Below, piece after piece: positions 1 through 7,760 of a stretch of 64,000 nt of DNA. Position numbers and translations under genes: made by a program. Source of the DNA: Micromonospora craniellae (GTDB taxonomy: Bacteria; Actinomycetota; Actinomycetes; Mycobacteriales; Micromonosporaceae); contig NZ_CP061725.1 in NCBI RefSeq assembly GCF_014764405.1, positions 62,001-126,000 of the forward strand, given 5' to 3'. The notes below the pieces were generated by a model. The model searched no databases and was not told the DNA's origin. It saw nothing but the letters and a program-made list of their open reading frames with translations. Within the stretch, counting starts at the first letter, position 1. Each line of letters starts with the position of its first letter.

Positions 1-2
1 CG

Positions 3-428
3 GCCAGCCTGGTCTCGTCGCCGCCGCTGATCTTCCTCGACGAACCGACGACGGGGATGGACACCCGCAGTCGAAGCGCACTGTGGAACGTGGTGAGACG
101 GCTCGCCAGCCAGGGCAAGACGATCTTCCTTACCACGCAGTATCTCGACGAGGCCGACGTCTTGGCCGACCGGATCGCGGTGCTGGACGGCGGGACGATC
201 GTGGCCGAGGGCACCGCGGCAGACCTGAAACAACGGGTCGGCGGGGAGTCCGTCGAGATCGTCCTCGACGATGGCAGCACACTCCGCGAACTCACCGACG
301 GCAGCCCGGAGCGCGTGCGCCAGCTACTCAACCGGCTCCACGACGAAGGCCGCGCCCCGCAGGCACTCACCATCCAGACCCATCAGCCCACGCATGCTCA
401 CGCGGACGCTGCGGACGCTGGAGAGTAA
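3..428 (+). pseudogene. ABC transporter ATP-binding protein, C-terminal fragment (DrrA-like), 3' end lost
   Basis: The reading frame is open from the window edge and begins in the second half of a nucleotide-binding domain. The Walker B segment IFLDEPTTGMD is at about 33-65, followed by the H-loop region (TTQYLDEAD) and the C-terminal extension (AEGTAADLKQRVGGE) typical of drug-resistance ABC ATPases of the DrrA/CcmA group. Such proteins normally end with a conserved PSLDDVF-type tail. Here that tail is missing: after LTIQ near 376 the frame reads into unrelated sequence and stops at 428. The same DNA in another frame encodes the end of an HxlR regulator, so a deletion has fused the two genes. 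The N-terminal half lies outside the window. A drug or lipid efflux role is a family inference; the product is probably not functional. Confidence 0.8.
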
Positions 429-588
429 CGGTCTGGTCGAACGTGAGGTGTTTCCCACGGTGCCGCCGAGCGTCGAGTACCGGCTGACACCGCTCGGCGT
501 CAGCCTTCTGGAGCCGCTCTCGGCGCTGGCGGACTGGGCGGTCGACCACTCCGCCGAGATCGCTATGGCACGTCAGCGGCCCAGCTGA
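382..588 (+). pseudogene. HxlR-family transcriptional regulator, C-terminal remnant
   Basis: This frame encodes ISPRMLTRTLRTLE, GLVEREV, PTVPPSVEYRLTPLG and SLLEPL, which is the recognition helix, wing and C-terminal helix of an HxlR winged-helix regulator. The N-terminal part, including the conserved Cys-containing start, is absent. The sequence immediately upstream belongs to the ABC ATPase in a different frame, so the gene has lost its 5' half by deletion. HxlR proteins are MarR-like sensors of redox or electrophile stress and often sit next to the genes they control. No start codon with a ribosome-binding site belongs to this fragment, so it is presumably not expressed as a regulator. Confidence 0.75.
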
Positions 589-642
589 AACGCCACGGGC
601 ACACGCATCTGGCCGAGATGAGGGAGGCGTTCGTATGGTGAG

Positions 643-1362
643 TCACCGCAGTGCCGCTGCGAGGTCGGCGGCGTTGTCGAACGCGGGTGCCGCCCTTTCG
701 GTTTCGTCCTTCGTGAGCGTGACGGACTCGGCACGGGCCAGCATCTCGGCCGCGGTCTGTGGATCGTGCAGCACCATCGCGAGTTCGGCGCGGTAGATCA
801 GGACCTCTACCTGCTCGACCGGGGCGTCGTCGGCTTGTGGGCGAGCCAACGCGCTGTCGAGGATCCGGACGGCCTGTCCGACGCTTCCCCGGGAATCGGC
901 CTGTACGACAGCATTGGCCAGGGCCTTGGCCAGCCGCCCGCCGGGCGTGGTGGCCGGCATGGGCGCGGTGGCGGCGTCCCGGAAGACGCGGATCCAGTTG
1001 CCGCCCGGGTCGATGATGCTGAACCCGCCCCACCCGTCGGCGTTCTTCCGCGCCCTGGGCCGGGTCATCCGCGGCGTTCCGGACACCAGCACCTTGCCGT
1101 ACGCGGCGCGCATGCCGGCTACGAATGCCCGGTGTAGTCCCTCGATGTCCGCCGTGAGTACCAGACAGGAGCCATAGGACTGCTCCGGGTCAAATCCGGG
1201 GATCTCGAAGAACTGTAGTTGCAGGTCTTCCCGCTGCACCCCCACACACGGGTGGGGCTTGCGCTGCTTGTACGTGGTGCGGAAACCGAGAACTCCGTAA
1301 AAGGTTTCGATGTCGTCGATGGATGCGCATGGCAGCAGGGGAACGGTCCGCTCGTTGGTCAT
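643..1362 (-). CDS. VOC-family protein (glyoxalase/bleomycin-resistance fold) with C-terminal extension
   Basis: A 239-residue protein. Residues 1-130 form a VOC domain: LLPCASIDDIETFYGVLGF opens it, and the second half carries GFSIIDPGGNWIRVFRD, a usual metal- or ligand-binding strand pattern. Members of this fold include antibiotic-binding proteins and metal-dependent isomerases or dioxygenases, so the substrate cannot be named. The C-terminal ~100 residues (LAKALANAVVQ, LYRAELAMVLHDPQTAAEMLARAE) look like helical TPR-type repeats, an addition to the usual ~130-residue VOC protein. The start is well supported by an AAGGAGG ribosome-binding site just upstream of ATG. It is transcribed alone, convergent with the HxlR remnant. 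Confidence 0.8.
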   Translation of the reverse strand: MTNERTVPLLPCASIDDIETFYGVLGFRTTYKQRKPHPCVGVQREDLQLQFFEIPGFDPEQSYGSCLVLTADIEGLHRAFVAGMRAAYGKVLVSGTPRMTRPRARKNADGWGGFSIIDPGGNWIRVFRDAATAPMPATTPGGRLAKALANAVVQADSRGSVGQAVRILDSALARPQADDAPVEQVEVLIYRAELAMVLHDPQTAAEMLARAESVTLTKDETERAAPAFDNAADLAAALR

Positions 1363-1520
1363 GCCTCCTTCCTAGACGTCGCGGGGTGTCCGTCGCCCAT
1401 GGAAATAGCCGATCATCACCTTCGGTCATCCGATCGGCTGATGACCCAGAACGCAACGCCGCCGAGCCAAGCCATCGGCGGCGCCTTCCCTGCCTGCGAT
1501 ACGGCTCGCCAAGATCAGGG

Positions 1521-1883
1521 TCAGGCGACGCCGAACAGCAGGGCGGCACCGATGGTCTCGATCCAGAAATACCACCAGATCGGATAGAACGCAGTGGCCT
1601 TGTCGGCGATCCGGGAGAACAACCGGCCGAGGGCCATTCCGGCAAGGGCCGCTGCGACGGTTATGACCGCGCCGGGCCGGACATCGCCGATGTCGAGCGC
1701 CGCCGCAGCCAGTACGGCGGCGATCGCCAGGCCGAACCCGCCGTAGACCGCACGGATCTCGGACCGGCTTTCTGCTGATTCGATGACGATGCGGAACGGA
1801 CGGGCAAGTGCCGCAGGCGCGGCGAGCGCGTAGACACCCATGCCGAAAAAGAACATCCCGACGATGATGACCGTTGTCGTCAT
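1521..1883 (-). CDS. DUF4345-type small membrane protein
   Basis: A 120-residue protein with four predicted membrane segments: residues 4-22 (VIIVGMFFFGMGVYALA), about 45-65 (GGFGLAIAAVLAAAALDIG), about 72-88 (AVITVAAALAGMALGR) and about 103-119 (WWYFWIETIGAALLF). The short segments around an AVYGGFGLA motif match the DUF4345 family, whose function is unknown. The longer upstream reading frame was rejected because it overlaps the neighbouring membrane-protein gene. ATG at 1883 overlaps that gene's stop by 4 bp (ATGA), so the two are translationally coupled and probably act together in the membrane. Confidence 0.75.
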   Translation of the reverse strand: MTTTVIIVGMFFFGMGVYALAAPAALARPFRIVIESAESRSEIRAVYGGFGLAIAAVLAAAALDIGDVRPGAVITVAAALAGMALGRLFSRIADKATAFYPIWWYFWIETIGAALLFGVA

Positions 1884-2191
1884 TCGCGCCCTCGAACCGC
1901 TGGCGTCGTGCGGCGCCCGCAGGGGCCGGACGCCAAAACGATCACGGTGACGCCGACCAGAGCGAGCAGGATCGCCCGATGTCGCATGAGTATCTCCAGG
2001 TCCGCGCCCGTGACGTCCACGCCGTAGGCCGAACGGGCCCAGGCCGGCGACACGGCACCAGCGCCGGGCAGCACGTTGAGCAATCCGGCCGCCACAAGGA
2101 GCCCTTGCCCCAGTCGCCGCCTGATTCGTCCTGGCGGGCGCAGCACGCGCGTTGGCCGTTCCTCTGCGGTTATGAGCACATGTGCGATCAT
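1880..2191 (-). CDS. Small integral membrane protein, unknown function
   Basis: A protein of up to 103 residues with two hydrophobic stretches (GQGLLVAAGLLNVLPGAGAV and ILLALVGVTVIVLAS) separated by a polar loop containing a LYG-like AYGVDVTGADLEILMRHRA sequence. Similar small proteins are sometimes mislabelled phosphopantetheine adenylyltransferase in databases; nothing here supports that enzyme. The ATG at 2191 would overlap the start of the divergent AraC-like gene at 2172, so translation may begin further in, for example at a GTG near residue 16. It is the first gene of a two-gene unit with the DUF4345 protein. The ISAs1 insertion lies about 20 bp upstream and may have altered its promoter. 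Confidence 0.5.
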   Translation of the reverse strand: MIAHVLITAEERPTRVLRPPGRIRRRLGQGLLVAAGLLNVLPGAGAVSPAWARSAYGVDVTGADLEILMRHRAILLALVGVTVIVLASGPCGRRTTPAVRGRE

Positions 2192-2211
2192 CGGCCACGT
2201 GGCCGATGTCC

Positions 2212-3568
2212 CAGGGCGTTCGCAAGGTAGTGAGATGACCGGATTGCCGATTGTGGGGTAGTCACGCCGGTTCCGGCGGGTACGTGAGAGAGCGCGGCCT
2301 TCTGGTGATCATTCAGGTGTCTAGACTGGATGATCGAGGAAGACCGCGCTCGTGGAAGCATCATTGTTGATCGGCGGGTTGTCCGCACGCCTGGGTGGCG
2401 TGTCGCCGTTGTCGGAGCGGGACACGCCGGGGTTGCTGCAGGTCCTTGCCGAGGTGCCGGACCCGCGTGATGCCCGGGGTCGGATCTATGCGCTGCCGGG
2501 GCTGCTCGCGATGGCGATCGCGGCGGTGCTCTCGGGATCCAGCCGGGTCGTGGAGATCGTCGAGTGGGCTGCGGATCTGCCGGACGCGGTGTGGGACCGT
2601 CTCGGCGCGGCCCGCGACGCCTTGACCGGGGCCCGGCGGGTGCCTGATGACGGCACGCTGGGCCGGGTGCTGGCCGGCATCGACGCCGACGCGTTGGATG
2701 CCGCGGTGTGTCGCTGGCTGCTCGGCCGGGCCGGTGTGACCGGGCGGGGTCGGCGGGTGATCGCCGTTGACGGCAAGACGCTGCGTGGCAGCGGCCCGGC
2801 CGGGTCTCAGGCGCACCTGCTGGCCGCGTTGGACCAGGCCGAGCAGATCGTCCTGGCGCAGATCGACGTTAATGGGAAGACGAATGAGATCAGCCGGTTC
2901 CAGCCGTTGCTCGACGGTCTGGACCTGGCCGGGGCGGTCATCACGGCGGACGCGCTGCACACCCAGCGCGAGCATGCCCGCTGGCTGGTCGAGGACAAAC
3001 ACGCCGGATACGTCTTCGTCGTCAAGCGCAATCAGCCACGGCTCTACCGACAGGTCAAGGCCCTGCCCTGGGGGAAGATCCCCGCCCTGGACGCCACCCG
3101 TGAGCGCGGGCACGGCCGCTACGACATCCGGGAGTTGCAGGCGGTCACCTGTCTGGGGCCGCTCGCGCTGGACTTCCCACACGCGGCCCAGGCCCTGCGT
3201 ATCCGGCGCCGCCGACACAACCCGGCCACCGGACGTTGGTCCACCGTCACCGTGTACGCGATCACCAGCCTGACCGCAGCCGCGGCCGGTCCCGCTGACC
3301 TGGCCGACTGGCTACGCGGACACTGGGCCATCGAGGTCCTTCACCATATTCGCGACACCACCTACCGCGAGGACGCCAGCCGGCTACGCACAGGCAACGC
3401 GCCTCGCGCCCTGGCCACCCTTCGCAACACCGCGATCAGCCTCCTCCGCCTCAACGGCGCCACCTCGATCGCAGCAACCCTGCGCCGAAACAGCCGAGAT
3501 CCATACCGATCCCTACAAATACTCGGACTCACCTAGAACGGACATACCTCGACCTTGCGAACGCCCTG
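2212..3568 (+). mobile_element. ISAs1-family insertion sequence, complete
   Basis: The element is 1357 bp and is bounded by perfect 16-bp inverted repeats: CAGGGCGTTCGCAAGG at 2212-2227 and its complement at 3553-3568. It is flanked by a 10-bp direct repeat GCCGATGTCC at 2202-2211 and 3569-3578, in the size range reported for this family. It carries one transposase gene. Intact ends, target duplication and transposase argue for a recent insertion. Confidence 0.93.
2352..3536 (+). CDS. ISAs1-family transposase
   Basis: A 394-residue transposase with the N-terminal DDE_Tnp_1-associated domain (LAEVPDPRDARGRIYALPGLLAMAI) and the catalytic DDE domain. The acidic residues are visible in VIAVDGKTLRGSG, ITADALHTQ and HWAIEVLHHIRDTTYREDAS. 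The length is normal for the family (about 370-400), and no stop or frameshift is seen, so the element should be able to move. The start used is GTG at 2352; a strong ribosome-binding site is not obvious. Confidence 0.95.
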   Translation: MEASLLIGGLSARLGGVSPLSERDTPGLLQVLAEVPDPRDARGRIYALPGLLAMAIAAVLSGSSRVVEIVEWAADLPDAVWDRLGAARDALTGARRVPDDGTLGRVLAGIDADALDAAVCRWLLGRAGVTGRGRRVIAVDGKTLRGSGPAGSQAHLLAALDQAEQIVLAQIDVNGKTNEISRFQPLLDGLDLAGAVITADALHTQREHARWLVEDKHAGYVFVVKRNQPRLYRQVKALPWGKIPALDATRERGHGRYDIRELQAVTCLGPLALDFPHAAQALRIRRRRHNPATGRWSTVTVYAITSLTAAAAGPADLADWLRGHWAIEVLHHIRDTTYREDASRLRTGNAPRALATLRNTAISLLRLNGATSIAATLRRNSRDPYRSLQILGLT

Positions 3569-3721
3569 GCCGATGTCCCGCTTCCAGAAACGTGTTGTGC
3601 CGAGCAGGCGAGGATCTGGATCTGGCTCGGACAGGCGGCCTATCTGGGGCCCTCACTGAGGCTGAATGCGCACTCCGGTTCCGTGCACTGCTTCGCGTTG
3701 GGCGTCGACGCACCGTTCACG

Positions 3722-4173
3722 CTGCAAGCCGTGGCCCTCGGCCTACCGCTGCTGGTCGGGCCGGTCGTGGCCGCCGCCCCGGCGACCGCGCAGTCCGCCC
3801 CGCAGATCGCGACCGCCCCGGGTGCGGGCGGTAGCACGGATGGCACCGCCCCGGCGGCGCGGATCTCCGCTGGCGACCGAGCCGGCACCGGCCCGGCCAC
3901 GGAGATGGCGCCGCGCTGCGGCTGGCTGCCCGGCGCATACGAGCCGTACAGCGTCGGCTTCTCGGGCACCGGATCCGCCTGCGCACCGGCCCGTCGACGA
4001 CCTGCACCGTGCTGGGCCTGGGCTACGCGGGCCAGAGCGCGACCCTGCGGTGCGGCGCGGTGGGTGACGACGGGTGGGGCTGGTACTACGTCAGGAACAA
4101 CAGCACCGGCGTCACCGGCTTCGTCCGGAGTGACGGCCTGACGGGCGTACCGACCTCCACCCTGGCGTGCTGA
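3722..4173 (+). pseudogene. Small secreted SH3-like domain protein, frameshifted and 5' truncated
   Basis: The first part (frame from 3722) reads ALGLPLLVGPVVAAAPATA, a signal-peptide core with an Ala-rich cleavage site, then a low-complexity Gly/Thr/Ala linker and CGWLPGAYEPYSVGFSGTG. At about 3970 the coding sense moves to another frame, which continues IRLRTGPSTTCTVLGLGYAG, WGWYYVRNNSTGVTGFVRSD and ends at a stop at 4171-4173. Together these form a bacterial SH3-like domain with paired Cys, as in small secreted actinobacterial proteins. The Met and positive N-region of the signal peptide are missing because the sequence joins an AraC-like remnant upstream. A sequencing error could explain the frameshift but not the lost start. 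Confidence 0.5.
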
Positions 4174-4288
4174 CCCCCGGCGTCGGCCGGCAGCGGTCGG
4201 CACCGACGGCCACGCATGGCGTCCGATACCTCGACGGTGCCATCACGAAGGTGGCGGACCATGAGCGGAAGGACTGGACCGGCCCAGG

Positions 4289-5215
4289 TCAGCCCTTTAT
4301 CGCTCCGGAGAGCAGCCCCCGAGTGAGCTGCCGCTGCAGGATGAACGCGAGGATCATCGGGGGCACGCAGGCGAGAACGGTGCTGGCGAACAGCACGTCG
4401 TAGTCGGCGCGCATGTCGCTGTAGGTGGCGGCGATCTGCGGCTGCACTGTCATCACGGTCGGGCTCGATGACAGCACCAGGGGAAAGATGAAGGAGTTCC
4501 AGCTGGTGAGGAACGTGAAGATGGCGGCGGTGGCGACACCCGGGCGGGCCGCCGGCAGCATGATCAGTCGAAGCATCTGTGGCTTGGTCGCGCCGTCCAC
4601 CAGGGCCTGTTCATCGAGCTCCACATCGATCGTGTCGAGGTAACTCTTCATGAGCCAGATGCTGAACGGCAGCGTCACCGCCAGCTCGGCGAGCACGAGC
4701 GCAAGATAGGTGTCGTAGATGCCCACGCGGCTGAACAGCAGGAAGAGCGGGATGATGATGGCGAACATGGGCACCATCCGGGAGATGATGAGCCCGTTGA
4801 GTGCCATCGACCACCCCCGGCCCCTGGCCCGGGAGAAGCCGTACGCCGCGGCGAAGCCCAGCACGACATTGATCACGGTGACGACGACACCGACGACCAT
4901 GCTGTTCTGTAGGCCGAGGGCGATCAGCTGGGCGGTCGTCGTACCGTCGCCGGGCGCGAAGAGCGCGGCCAGCAGGTCGGCGTAGCTGGCGAACGTCACG
5001 GTCTCGGGCCACCAACTGATGGGTACCCGGGTCATCTCGCCCGACGGGGACAGACTGCTGCGCAGGAGCCAGAGGAACGGCGCGACAGACCAGACAATGA
5101 TCAGAACTGCGCCGGCCAGCACCCCGGCCATCCGCCAGCGTCCCCGACGGCGCGGCCTACGCCGCGCGGCGGCGCTCGGGGTGGCCTCCTCGGCACGGGT
5201 CGGAGTCGCCTGCAT
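4289..5215 (-). CDS. Carbohydrate-type ABC transporter permease (MalG/LacG-like)
   Basis: A 308-residue inner-membrane permease with six predicted membrane segments, the first at about 35-55 (GVLAGAVLIIVWSVAPFLWLL). The EAA loop that contacts the ATPase is seen as EQALVDGATKPQMLRLIMLPAARPG. The Pro-rich first periplasmic loop (SLSPSGEMTRVPISWWP) is typical of MalG-type partners. An ATG at 5215 was chosen because the next gene ends at 5229. It is the last gene of a three-gene importer unit (SBP, MalF-like, MalG-like). No ATPase gene accompanies it; actinobacteria often share one MsiK-type ATPase among such importers. Control is probably by the divergent IclR regulator. Confidence 0.92.
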   Translation of the reverse strand: MQATPTRAEEATPSAAARRRPRRRGRWRMAGVLAGAVLIIVWSVAPFLWLLRSSLSPSGEMTRVPISWWPETVTFASYADLLAALFAPGDGTTTAQLIALGLQNSMVVGVVVTVINVVLGFAAAYGFSRARGRGWSMALNGLIISRMVPMFAIIIPLFLLFSRVGIYDTYLALVLAELAVTLPFSIWLMKSYLDTIDVELDEQALVDGATKPQMLRLIMLPAARPGVATAAIFTFLTSWNSFIFPLVLSSSPTVMTVQPQIAATYSDMRADYDVLFASTVLACVPPMILAFILQRQLTRGLLSGAIKG

Positions 5216-5228
5216 CGCCGCTCCCGGT

Positions 5229-6167
5229 TCAGACGGCGGGACGCCGCAGCGCCCGCATGTAGACAAGGGAGACGGCCATCACCATCGCCGTCAGGAAGTA
5301 GAGAATCGCGGCGCCCTTCTCGGTCGCGCCGTAGGTGAACATCGTCGCGTAGCCCCACCAGGCGAGCACCGTCGTCTCGTACCCGGGGCCACCGTTGGTG
5401 AGCATGTAGATGAGGCTGAACGCAAGGAAGCCCTCCAGCGAGGCCACGACGAACACGACGGCGAAGCTGTTCCTCAGCCACGGCAGTGTGACGTACCGGA
5501 AGCGTTGCAGGACGTTGGCCTGGTCGATCTTCGCCGCCTCGTACTGTTCCTTGGGGATCGCCTGTAGCCCGGACAGGAAGATCAACGTCGCGTACGGCGC
5601 GATGCTCCAGATGAACGCCGTGCCCAGCAGGACGAATGCCGTCGTGCCGTCGTTGAGCCAGGCCCGATACCCGTCGATGAGGCCGAGGTCGAAGAGCAGA
5701 CCGTTCAGTGCCCCGTACGAGCCGTTGTAGATCCAACCCCAGATGACGGCGACCGCGACCTGCGACATCGACCAGGGGATGAGCATGGCCACTCGGGCGG
5801 CACCGCGCAGCGGCGACGGGATGTTCAGCAGGAGCGCCATGGCCAGCCCGAGGATGATCGAGCCGGCGATCGCGATGACCGCGAACAGGAACGTGTTCCG
5901 CAGGGCGGTGGGCAGGATCGGATCGCCGAACATGGCGGCGTAGTTGCCGAAGCCGAAGGTGCGACCGGTATCGCTACGCTCGGTGAGGCTCAACCACAGC
6001 GAGTAGACCAGCGGATAGAAGAGCACGCCCAGCACGACGAGGATGGCCGGGCCCATCAGCCCGAACTCGCCGAGGCGCTGCCGCCGTCGGGCGGCTCGCC
6101 GGGTGGCTGTCGTGGGCGGTCGCCCGGGACCGGGCGACCACCCACGCGGGGCGGACCGAACCGTCAT
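5229..6167 (-). CDS. Carbohydrate-type ABC transporter permease (MalF/LacF-like)
   Basis: A 312-residue permease with six membrane segments, starting at about residue 38 (LMGPAILVVLGVLFYPLVYSLWLS). The EAA loop is present as EAAKIDQANVLQRFRYVTLPWLR, and a periplasmic NGGPGYET motif typical of MalF-like subunits follows. A far longer upstream reading frame was rejected because it runs through the binding-protein gene. The ATG at 6167 overlaps the binding-protein stop by 4 bp (ATGA), giving translational coupling. It pairs with the MalG-like protein to form the membrane channel of the importer. Confidence 0.92.
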   Translation of the reverse strand: MTVRSAPRGWSPGPGRPPTTATRRAARRRQRLGEFGLMGPAILVVLGVLFYPLVYSLWLSLTERSDTGRTFGFGNYAAMFGDPILPTALRNTFLFAVIAIAGSIILGLAMALLLNIPSPLRGAARVAMLIPWSMSQVAVAVIWGWIYNGSYGALNGLLFDLGLIDGYRAWLNDGTTAFVLLGTAFIWSIAPYATLIFLSGLQAIPKEQYEAAKIDQANVLQRFRYVTLPWLRNSFAVVFVVASLEGFLAFSLIYMLTNGGPGYETTVLAWWGYATMFTYGATEKGAAILYFLTAMVMAVSLVYMRALRRPAV

Positions 6168-7498
6168 CGCTGTTCCTGGGCGAACGACGCCGAGTTGGCC
6201 AGAGCCTCCTTGACGCTCGTCCTGCCGAGCAGGGCGTTCTGCAACTCCGCCGCGGTGCGGTCGAGCCACTCGGTGAACCACGACTGCTGGATCACCGGTC
6301 CCAGCAGCCGTGACTTCGACTTCTGCTCGGCCACCAGCGCGGGATCGCTGAAGGTGCTCCACTTGGCGGTCACATCCGGGTCGTCGAACACCGGGGCGTA
6401 GCCCGGTTCGACGCCGAGGTCGATCGCGCGGTAGCGGGTGGGTATCAGGTACGTGTCGTCCCGGTCCAGCGCCCCGAGAAAGCGCGCCAGGTCGGGGCCG
6501 TTCTCCGCCTCGGCGCCGGACCTGGTCAGACAGACCCAGTTCGAGCCGGTCAGGCACTCGTGGGTGGCGCCCGGATACATCATCAGCTTGATCTTTCCGG
6601 CGACGTTCGCGTACTTCGTCGTGTCGAGGTTGAGCACCGGCAGGACCTGGGAGATGTTGTGCTGGAAGTAGGCGGCGTTGCCGGCCGCGAAGATCTCCAG
6701 GGTGGCGTTGTGGTCGGCCGTCAGCACGTCCGGCGGCACCAGCTCGGCGGCCCACATGCGCCGCCAGAACTCGATGGTCTCGATGACGGCCGGGTCGTCC
6801 TGGTAACGCGGGCTCAGCGTCTGCGGATCAAACCACTCCTGCGCACCCCGCGAATAGCTGTCGCCGATCGCGAAGTACGTGATGAGGCTGTACGCCTTCG
6901 TCCACATCGGCACGAACGGGTACTGTGCGGCGCCCGCGCGTTTGAGGGCGGTGAGCTGGGTGAAGAACTCCTCCCAGTCGTCGGCCGGATCGAAGCCGCC
7001 GGCACCCAGCACACTCTCGTTGAAGACCATGACCTTGGTCAGGCCGTTGCCGGGCAGGGCCACCACCTTGCCGCCGTCGGTGACCGACTCGAGCAGCGAC
7101 GGGTACATGTCGTTCTTGATCTTCGACAGGTCCATCGCGTCCTCGACGGCGACCAGCCAACCCTCCTTCAACCACTTCTGTGGGTAGCCGTCGTCGCAGG
7201 TGACGACGGTGAGGTCGGTGCCGGCGCGCAGCCGCGTCTCGGTCGTCGGGTGGTAGTCCCTCGGCACGGCGGACGTGGTCACCGAGCTGCCGTACTGCTG
7301 GGTGAAGGTTGCCAGGTAGGGCGTGATCTGCTCGACGCCGAACGACGGCGTGTGGTAGGTCAGGCTCGCGGCGGAGCCGCCACCGGACCCGCGACCACAG
7401 GCTGACAACGCGGTGGCCACCAGCGCGGCACCGCCGACCCCGAGGAACGATCGGCGCGACAGGCCACGGGGCAGCCCTGTGTGAACTCCTTTGTCCAT
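6164..7498 (-). CDS. Extracellular solute-binding lipoprotein of sugar-type ABC importer
   Basis: A 444-residue family 1-type solute-binding protein. The N-terminus holds both a twin-arginine motif (LSRRSFLG, about residues 12-19) and a lipobox (LSAC), indicating Tat export followed by lipid anchoring. The body has the usual pattern of this family (TDLTVVTCDDGYPQKW, ALPGNGLTKVMVFNESVL, NAAYFQHNISQVLPVLN, TGSNWVCLTRSG). The ATG at 7498 is preceded by GAAAGGACC; a longer frame upstream lacks a leader and is not used. It is the first gene of the importer unit, divergent from the IclR gene across a promoter region with a 15-bp palindrome. The ligand is unknown but should be the substrate of the catabolic operon. 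Confidence 0.92.
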   Translation of the reverse strand: MDKGVHTGLPRGLSRRSFLGVGGAALVATALSACGRGSGGGSAASLTYHTPSFGVEQITPYLATFTQQYGSSVTTSAVPRDYHPTTETRLRAGTDLTVVTCDDGYPQKWLKEGWLVAVEDAMDLSKIKNDMYPSLLESVTDGGKVVALPGNGLTKVMVFNESVLGAGGFDPADDWEEFFTQLTALKRAGAAQYPFVPMWTKAYSLITYFAIGDSYSRGAQEWFDPQTLSPRYQDDPAVIETIEFWRRMWAAELVPPDVLTADHNATLEIFAAGNAAYFQHNISQVLPVLNLDTTKYANVAGKIKLMMYPGATHECLTGSNWVCLTRSGAEAENGPDLARFLGALDRDDTYLIPTRYRAIDLGVEPGYAPVFDDPDVTAKWSTFSDPALVAEQKSKSRLLGPVIQQSWFTEWLDRTAAELQNALLGRTSVKEALANSASFAQEQR

Positions 7499-7714
7499 CT
7501 GCGTTCGGTCCTTTCGCGTCGCCTGCACGGCGGTTCGCCGGCGGCGGATGGTCATCTGGGCACTACCAAGGCGAGGCGCGGACGGGGCTACCAGGCAGAT
7601 CATCGCCAATCTGGTAACGGGTGCCAAACTAAACCGGCTCTAGCATCCCGTCAAGCATTGATTTCCCATGATCAGAGCATTGACTACCTGCCCAATTACC
7701 CCTAGCCTGCGTTC

Positions 7715-7729
7715 TGGAACCAAGTTCCA
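7715..7729. promoter_or_regulatory. Probable IclR operator palindrome
   Basis: TGGAACCAAGTTCCA is a perfect 6-3-6 inverted repeat. It lies between the divergent binding-protein gene (start 7498) and the IclR gene (start 7761), 32 bp before the latter. It resembles the TGGAAATNATTTCCA consensus known for IclR-family proteins, so autoregulation and control of both directions is the natural reading. Confidence 0.6.
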
Positions 7730-7760
7730 AAACCGTCCAGTTGGCAGTTCAGGAGGCAGG

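Larger units (their letters stand above)
2172..3721 (+). pseudogene. AraC-family-like regulator, 5' end interrupted by ISAs1-family insertion and 3' truncated
   Basis: Removing the IS (2212-3568) and one copy of its 10-bp target duplication joins 2172-2211 to 3579-3721 in one frame. The joined product begins MSTCAIIGHVADVP and continues LPETCCAEQARIWIWLG, YLGPSLRL and HSGSVHCFALGVDAPFTL, which resembles the N-terminal sensing region of an AraC-family regulator. The match to that family is by pattern only. After FTL, near 3721, the frame continues into a signal-peptide-like sequence of a different gene, so the DNA-binding C-terminus is lost. The gene was therefore broken at least twice, once by the IS and once by a deletion. 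Confidence 0.55.

Noticed and set aside
1880..2191. Phosphopantetheine adenylyltransferase, the name similar small membrane proteins sometimes carry
   Set aside because: No nucleotidyltransferase motif (such as the HXGH-type site) is present and the protein is mostly membrane segments.
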